Assembly: GCA_001970955.1 (NCBI GenBank)
Contig: MPUH01000451.1
Location: 1 to 53,600, forward strand
Reading direction: 5' to 3'
Source: Stentor coeruleus
Taxonomy: Eukaryota; Ciliophora; Heterotrichea; Heterotrichida; Stentoridae
DNA: 53,600 nucleotides
Shown: piece by piece, positions 50,019 through 53,600 of the stretch
Position numbering within the stretch: position 1 is the stretch's first letter
How the letters are laid out: the number at the start of each line of letters is the position of its first letter
Made by a program: the position numbers and the translations under genes
The notes under the pieces: model-generated
Seen by the model: only the letters and a program-made list of their open reading frames with translations
Database searches by the model: none
What the model was told of the DNA's origin: nothing

Positions 50019-50872
50019 CTTTCTAGTTTATTAAGTAATTAGTTTCACTTGAAGATGTAAAGATGAACATCATTAGCTTTTTACTTCGTTGCTTTAAGCA
50101 GTATAGCACAGCATAGTTTGCTTTGTTATAATTGACAGGTATAGCATAATGATTCTTAAAACCGTAATATATTAAAAGATAATACTTTGATTAAAGAATT
50201 GCTTTTAGTAAAATATTAAAGATAATAGAAACTAAGATTTCACTATTATAATAAATCCTTAAAAATTTATATATTCCATCTAATTGAGAAGGCTATCAGC
50301 TATCGCCCCACTAAAATGTTAGCTATGACGAAATCCGCTTTAATTTAGGAGTAAGAAATCAATATGCATATGACTGTAGAGGTACTTAAAAAAATAATGG
50401 ATAAATACTAAAAAAAATAATTGTACTAACTTAAGTGCAATTGAAAAAAATATCCTAAATGATCGTCTTTTCAAAGAATAAAGGGTTCATTTAAATTAAA
50501 ACAAGATAATCTCAAAATTAAAAAAAAAAATTATGCAAGTGCAATAGCCAGCTTATATTTAGATGATAAAATCTAAAACGATTTTTACCGTATTTTACAG
50601 AGAGAGAGATATTTTGAGTTCAGTATAAAGTTCATACTGAAATCCTTTATCTGAATACTAATTAAGAAGATATTTTAGGATAATTCTCTAAATATCTGCA
50701 ACCTTAAAAATATTTTCATGATTTCTTTTGAAAGGATATCTGAAAAACATTGAATTCATAAAAAATGGATATGCTTTATATAATATAAAGAATTTAAATA
50801 TAGAGGCTATGATTAATATTATTTTGAAGAGTTGGAAAGTGAAAGCAAGATATTATTAAAAAACTTTATAAA
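50019..50872. other. Spacer, possible coding remnants
   Basis: AT-rich. Scattered fluent stretches such as NTKKNNCTNLSAIEKNILND (about 50,400-50,480) and YYFEELESESKILLKNFIN (50,817-50,875) occur in differing frames between stops and may be upstream parts of the remnant described next. Confidence 0.35.
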
Positions 50873-51160
50873 CTATTTGGAGATTATAGCTCTGATTATC
50901 CTAGTTTTATGAGTCTCAACTCAAAAAGTTAAAGCAAATAAATTAGTGAAAATAAGTTTAAAATTTTTACTTTTTCAAAGTGGTGTGCCCAGTAAGGGAT
51001 AGTAAATTTAGAAATAATGTCCTTTGAAGGATGACCCTTAGATAGATTTTTCTTAAAATTTGCATCTACCATTTACTATTATTCTATAAATAGTGTATTG
51101 GCTTGCCTTAAATCATTTTATTATAAATCAAAATTCAATAATACTCTTATATTTAACTAG
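50873..51160 (+). pseudogene. Decayed coding-like segment with four internal stops
   Basis: One frame, 95 codons to a TAG, is broken by TAA, TAA, TAA and TGA and otherwise reads like protein: LFGDYSSDYPSFMSLNSKS, ISENKFKIFTFSKWCAQ, GIVNLEIMSFEG, then 41 open codons starting PLDRFFLKFASTIYYYSINS. The residue mix includes Trp, Cys, Gly, Pro and Asp, which is unlikely by chance in such AT-rich DNA. Upstream, a different frame reads YYFEELESESKILLKNF, so a frameshift is also present. No family recognised. Confidence 0.33.
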
Positions 51161-51342
51161 AATAATATAATATATTGCATATACTTTAATGCTTGATATT
51201 GAGACTCTTTAATGGATAATTTAGATATATGAGAAGCAAATGAAGATTGCCCAATCCAGTAGATTATTAATTAATATATCTTAATTTAAAAATCTTAATA
51301 ATGATGTATGTAGAAGCATTAAATTACTAAATGAAAACTTAT

Positions 51343-53103
51343 CTATGATTTTTCAGTTATAACTGATAAAAGTGCCTCTAACTGTGCGATTCTATTCATA
51401 AAATCTTTATTTAACTTTTTTTGTTGACGAAGTTCTTCATCTCTATCTGTTAATGTTTGTGTTAAAGAATTTACTATTCTCTGATAATCTGCATTAGAAT
51501 TAGAACCTTTATTTTGAATAATTTTTCTAAGTTCGAAGCTTCTTTCAATTTCATCATCTAGTTTTCGTTTATTAATTTTTATCATATTTTCAAGTTCATT
51601 GATTCGCTTTTTACTTTCTTCAACTTCTTTAATAAGCTTTAGCTTCTGTTCTTCAAAAGCAGTTTTTTCAGCAGCAAATTCAGATATATCTTTTGGGTTC
51701 TTACCAAGCTTAGATAAAAGCTTGTCATTTTCAGTAGCTAAAGATTCAGCTTTTCGCTTATAGAAATTTTTTTCAGCTTCACATTTGTTTAAAATTTCTG
51801 AAAATTCGTCTTTAAGTTGTTTGAGTTGATTCTTATAATAATCAATATCTTCGAATTTATCTTTTTCTGAAGCTTCTTGAGTCTCTTCTTGCTGAGAAAA
51901 GTAGCTAGAAGCTTTTGATGAATGATGACGAGAGCTTTTTTCTCCTGTTATTGTATCGATTATCATGTACAATCGTTCATCTATTTTGCATGTGCTACAA
52001 CTCATACTTTTTATCAGAGAAGTGAGCTCTTCATGAAGATTTGAAAGCAAAATCTTAGATTTTTCTTCCTCTAATAGTAAGTCATTAACCTTTTTTTCAA
52101 GCAAAGCACACTGCTCCTTATAAAGCATTAGATCTTTTCTTAAAAACACCATTTCGCTTCCATAATTTTCATTTTGCTGAATAATTTTTTGTTGACTTTC
52201 TTTAAGTTCTCTAAAGTCTTTTTCCAATTCATGATAATGCGATTGGTAGTAATGCAATTCATTCAATTTTATTTCAGCTTCCTCTTCAAGTCCTTTAATG
52301 GTAATTAGACATTGTTCATAATTTTTGTTAGCTTCAAATAATCTCTGACTCAACTGCTGATTTTTAAGCAAAATTTCTGTTGAGCCAGTACTTTGGGCCT
52401 TTGAGGTAAACATCCTAATGCAAATAGTAACAAGGTCTCTCTCATAAGATCTATTGGCATTAAAATCATATTTAAAGTTTTTTCCACAGATAGCGAAACT
52501 TGAATGAGATTTGTAATTTATGATAATTTTTATTTCATCAAGTGACAGATTGAAATTAAAAACTTGCTCGTTTTCTGCATTAGTAGCAGATAATGTTCCA
52601 TTTTCTATTACTAAATGGACAGATTTGAATGAACCTGGACCTTTATCTGCTTGATTTAAACTTAAAACAAATGTCGCATAATTTTTAGCTAAAAAATCTT
52701 GCACTTGCGACTGAATTTCTGGATCTATTTGGATTGGGCCGACTTCACTGAAAGCAGGCATACCTGTATATTCTTGAACTTCGCTTACAGGAACTGCATG
52801 AACACAAATTTTGCAACCAATATCATCAGCATTTGGCTGATAAAACGCACCTGTAATGCCTTCAATTGTTACAAATTCTTTTTCATCTGTTGCTCTGTAC
52901 CATGTGCATTTTAGAGGTAAAGGCATTCCAATATTTTTACCTTTTTTCATTGTAGCATTAGCTTCGATAATGCAGGTGTTTAGATTATTACTTTTAAGCT
53001 CAAAGGAAAATGAGCTTTCATCAAAAGTGTCTGAACCTTCGTCTGGAGTTGCTTGCTTCTTTTTAAAAATATTGAATCTTTTACGAGCATTTTCTTCAGA
53101 CAT
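51343..53103 (-). CDS. A9-like domain plus long coiled-coil protein, 586 aa
   Basis: Residues about 28-110 follow the A9 (AIR9-type Ig-like) pattern: CTWYRA, then ITGAFYQPNADDIGCKICVHAVPV, the W-Y-R ... G-A-x-Y-x-P-x-x-D-D-I-G core. Residues about 130-230 look like a PH-like beta domain. From about 245 to 585 there is one long coiled coil with a central gap carrying a possible Cys pair (STCK). A9 plus PH-like plus coiled coil is known from microtubule-associated AIR9-like proteins of plants and protists, so a cytoskeletal role is plausible. ATG 53103, TAG stop. Confidence 0.78.
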   Translation of the reverse strand: MSEENARKRFNIFKKKQATPDEGSDTFDESSFSFELKSNNLNTCIIEANATMKKGKNIGMPLPLKCTWYRATDEKEFVTIEGITGAFYQPNADDIGCKICVHAVPVSEVQEYTGMPAFSEVGPIQIDPEIQSQVQDFLAKNYATFVLSLNQADKGPGSFKSVHLVIENGTLSATNAENEQVFNFNLSLDEIKIIINYKSHSSFAICGKNFKYDFNANRSYERDLVTICIRMFTSKAQSTGSTEILLKNQQLSQRLFEANKNYEQCLITIKGLEEEAEIKLNELHYYQSHYHELEKDFRELKESQQKIIQQNENYGSEMVFLRKDLMLYKEQCALLEKKVNDLLLEEEKSKILLSNLHEELTSLIKSMSCSTCKIDERLYMIIDTITGEKSSRHHSSKASSYFSQQEETQEASEKDKFEDIDYYKNQLKQLKDEFSEILNKCEAEKNFYKRKAESLATENDKLLSKLGKNPKDISEFAAEKTAFEEQKLKLIKEVEESKKRINELENMIKINKRKLDDEIERSFELRKIIQNKGSNSNADYQRIVNSLTQTLTDRDEELRQQKKLNKDFMNRIAQLEALLSVITEKS

Positions 53104-53600
53104 AATGTACTTTATAATAAAGCCATAGGAACTTTTTGATGTATATTAAAATTTAAGTAAAATATCTGACCCGTCTTAGATAATTATTATTGCAAAGGCA
53201 CCTAAATTGCCTATCCTTTCTTTATACACATGAATAAAAAATTTATAAAATCTTAAAATCTATATTATTTTAGCTAAAGTTATTATTTCTTAAAGGATAA
53301 ATATATGCTAGATATTTCACTCTACATAAGCTTTGGCCATTTTAAGCTAAAAATTATAAAAGATAGCTTTGAGTGATTTTCATGAATGATTCTTGTGTAT
53401 GATTTAAAATATTGCCATTGCTGAAATTTTTCAGAGTGAAGAATGCAAAAATGTGGCAAATACTAACGATTAAATATTTGCAATACAAGACCTTTTCCAA
53501 AAATTAATAAATTGAAAATAGTTTATATAAATTTTGTATCTTATTTTAAAAAACTATAACTTTATAGTATATACTAAATTGATTTTTTTATTAAAAGAAA
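53104..53600. other. Right-hand spacer
   Basis: AT-rich. A short frame at 53408-53512 reads NIAIAEIFQSEECKNVANTND, TAA, IFAIQDLFQKLIN, TGA; coding-like but too short to call. No start of a further gene is seen before the window ends. Confidence 0.4.

Overview
The window looks like somatic (macronuclear) DNA of a heterotrich ciliate, most likely Stentor or a close relative. The reasons are: very AT-rich spacers; dense, mostly single-exon genes on both strands; GT..AG introns of only 15 or 16 nt in the two spliced genes (a Rab1 and a TBCK homologue); and the standard genetic code. TAA, TAG and TGA all end recognisable genes. The SERBP1/Stm1-like gene stops at TGA directly after its family-typical FPSLA end, which argues against Blepharisma, where UGA is Trp. 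The 15/16-nt introns plus standard code are known for Stentor; the species call is inference.

Layout. 0-9 kb: an unknown protein, a decayed pseudouridine-5'-phosphate glycosidase (PsuG), a multi-pass membrane protein, an ARF-like GTPase, a long-chain acyl-CoA synthetase and an EPS15-like EH-domain protein. 9-20 kb: Rab1, a VAP-like MSP protein tail-to-tail with a P4-ATPase flippase, a Kelch protein, an ankyrin protein, a ubiquitin-like pseudogene, a 5S rRNA gene and an AP endonuclease. 21-32 kb: EBP1/PA2G4, EF-hand proteins, SERBP1/Stm1, a GPCR-PIP-kinase fusion, a coiled-coil protein and a CDPK. 32-40 kb: a coiled-coil protein, alpha-tubulin, an ANTH (AP180/CALM) protein and a DOMON-cytochrome b561-reductase fusion. 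41-53.6 kb: TBCK, a tail-anchored acidic protein, a four-CX9C protein, an EF-hand protein, a WD40 protein, malate dehydrogenase and an A9-like coiled-coil protein.

There is no operon-like logic, but several neighbours share themes. Membrane traffic and lipid identity is served by Rab1, VAP, flippase, ARL, EH and ANTH adaptors, acyl-CoA synthetase, PIP kinase and TBCK. Calcium signalling is served by the CDPK and several EF-hand proteins. The cytoskeleton is represented by alpha-tubulin.

Six single-N junctions are flanked by direct duplications (two of exactly 131 bp). They are best read as contig overlaps that were never collapsed. They break the acyl-CoA synthetase and TBCK reading frames and duplicate the end of the ARL gene. 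Several long spacers also contain protein-like translations broken by stops and frameshifts. One is clearly PsuG; the others are weaker. I treat them as decayed genes, while noting the alternative of stop-codon readthrough.
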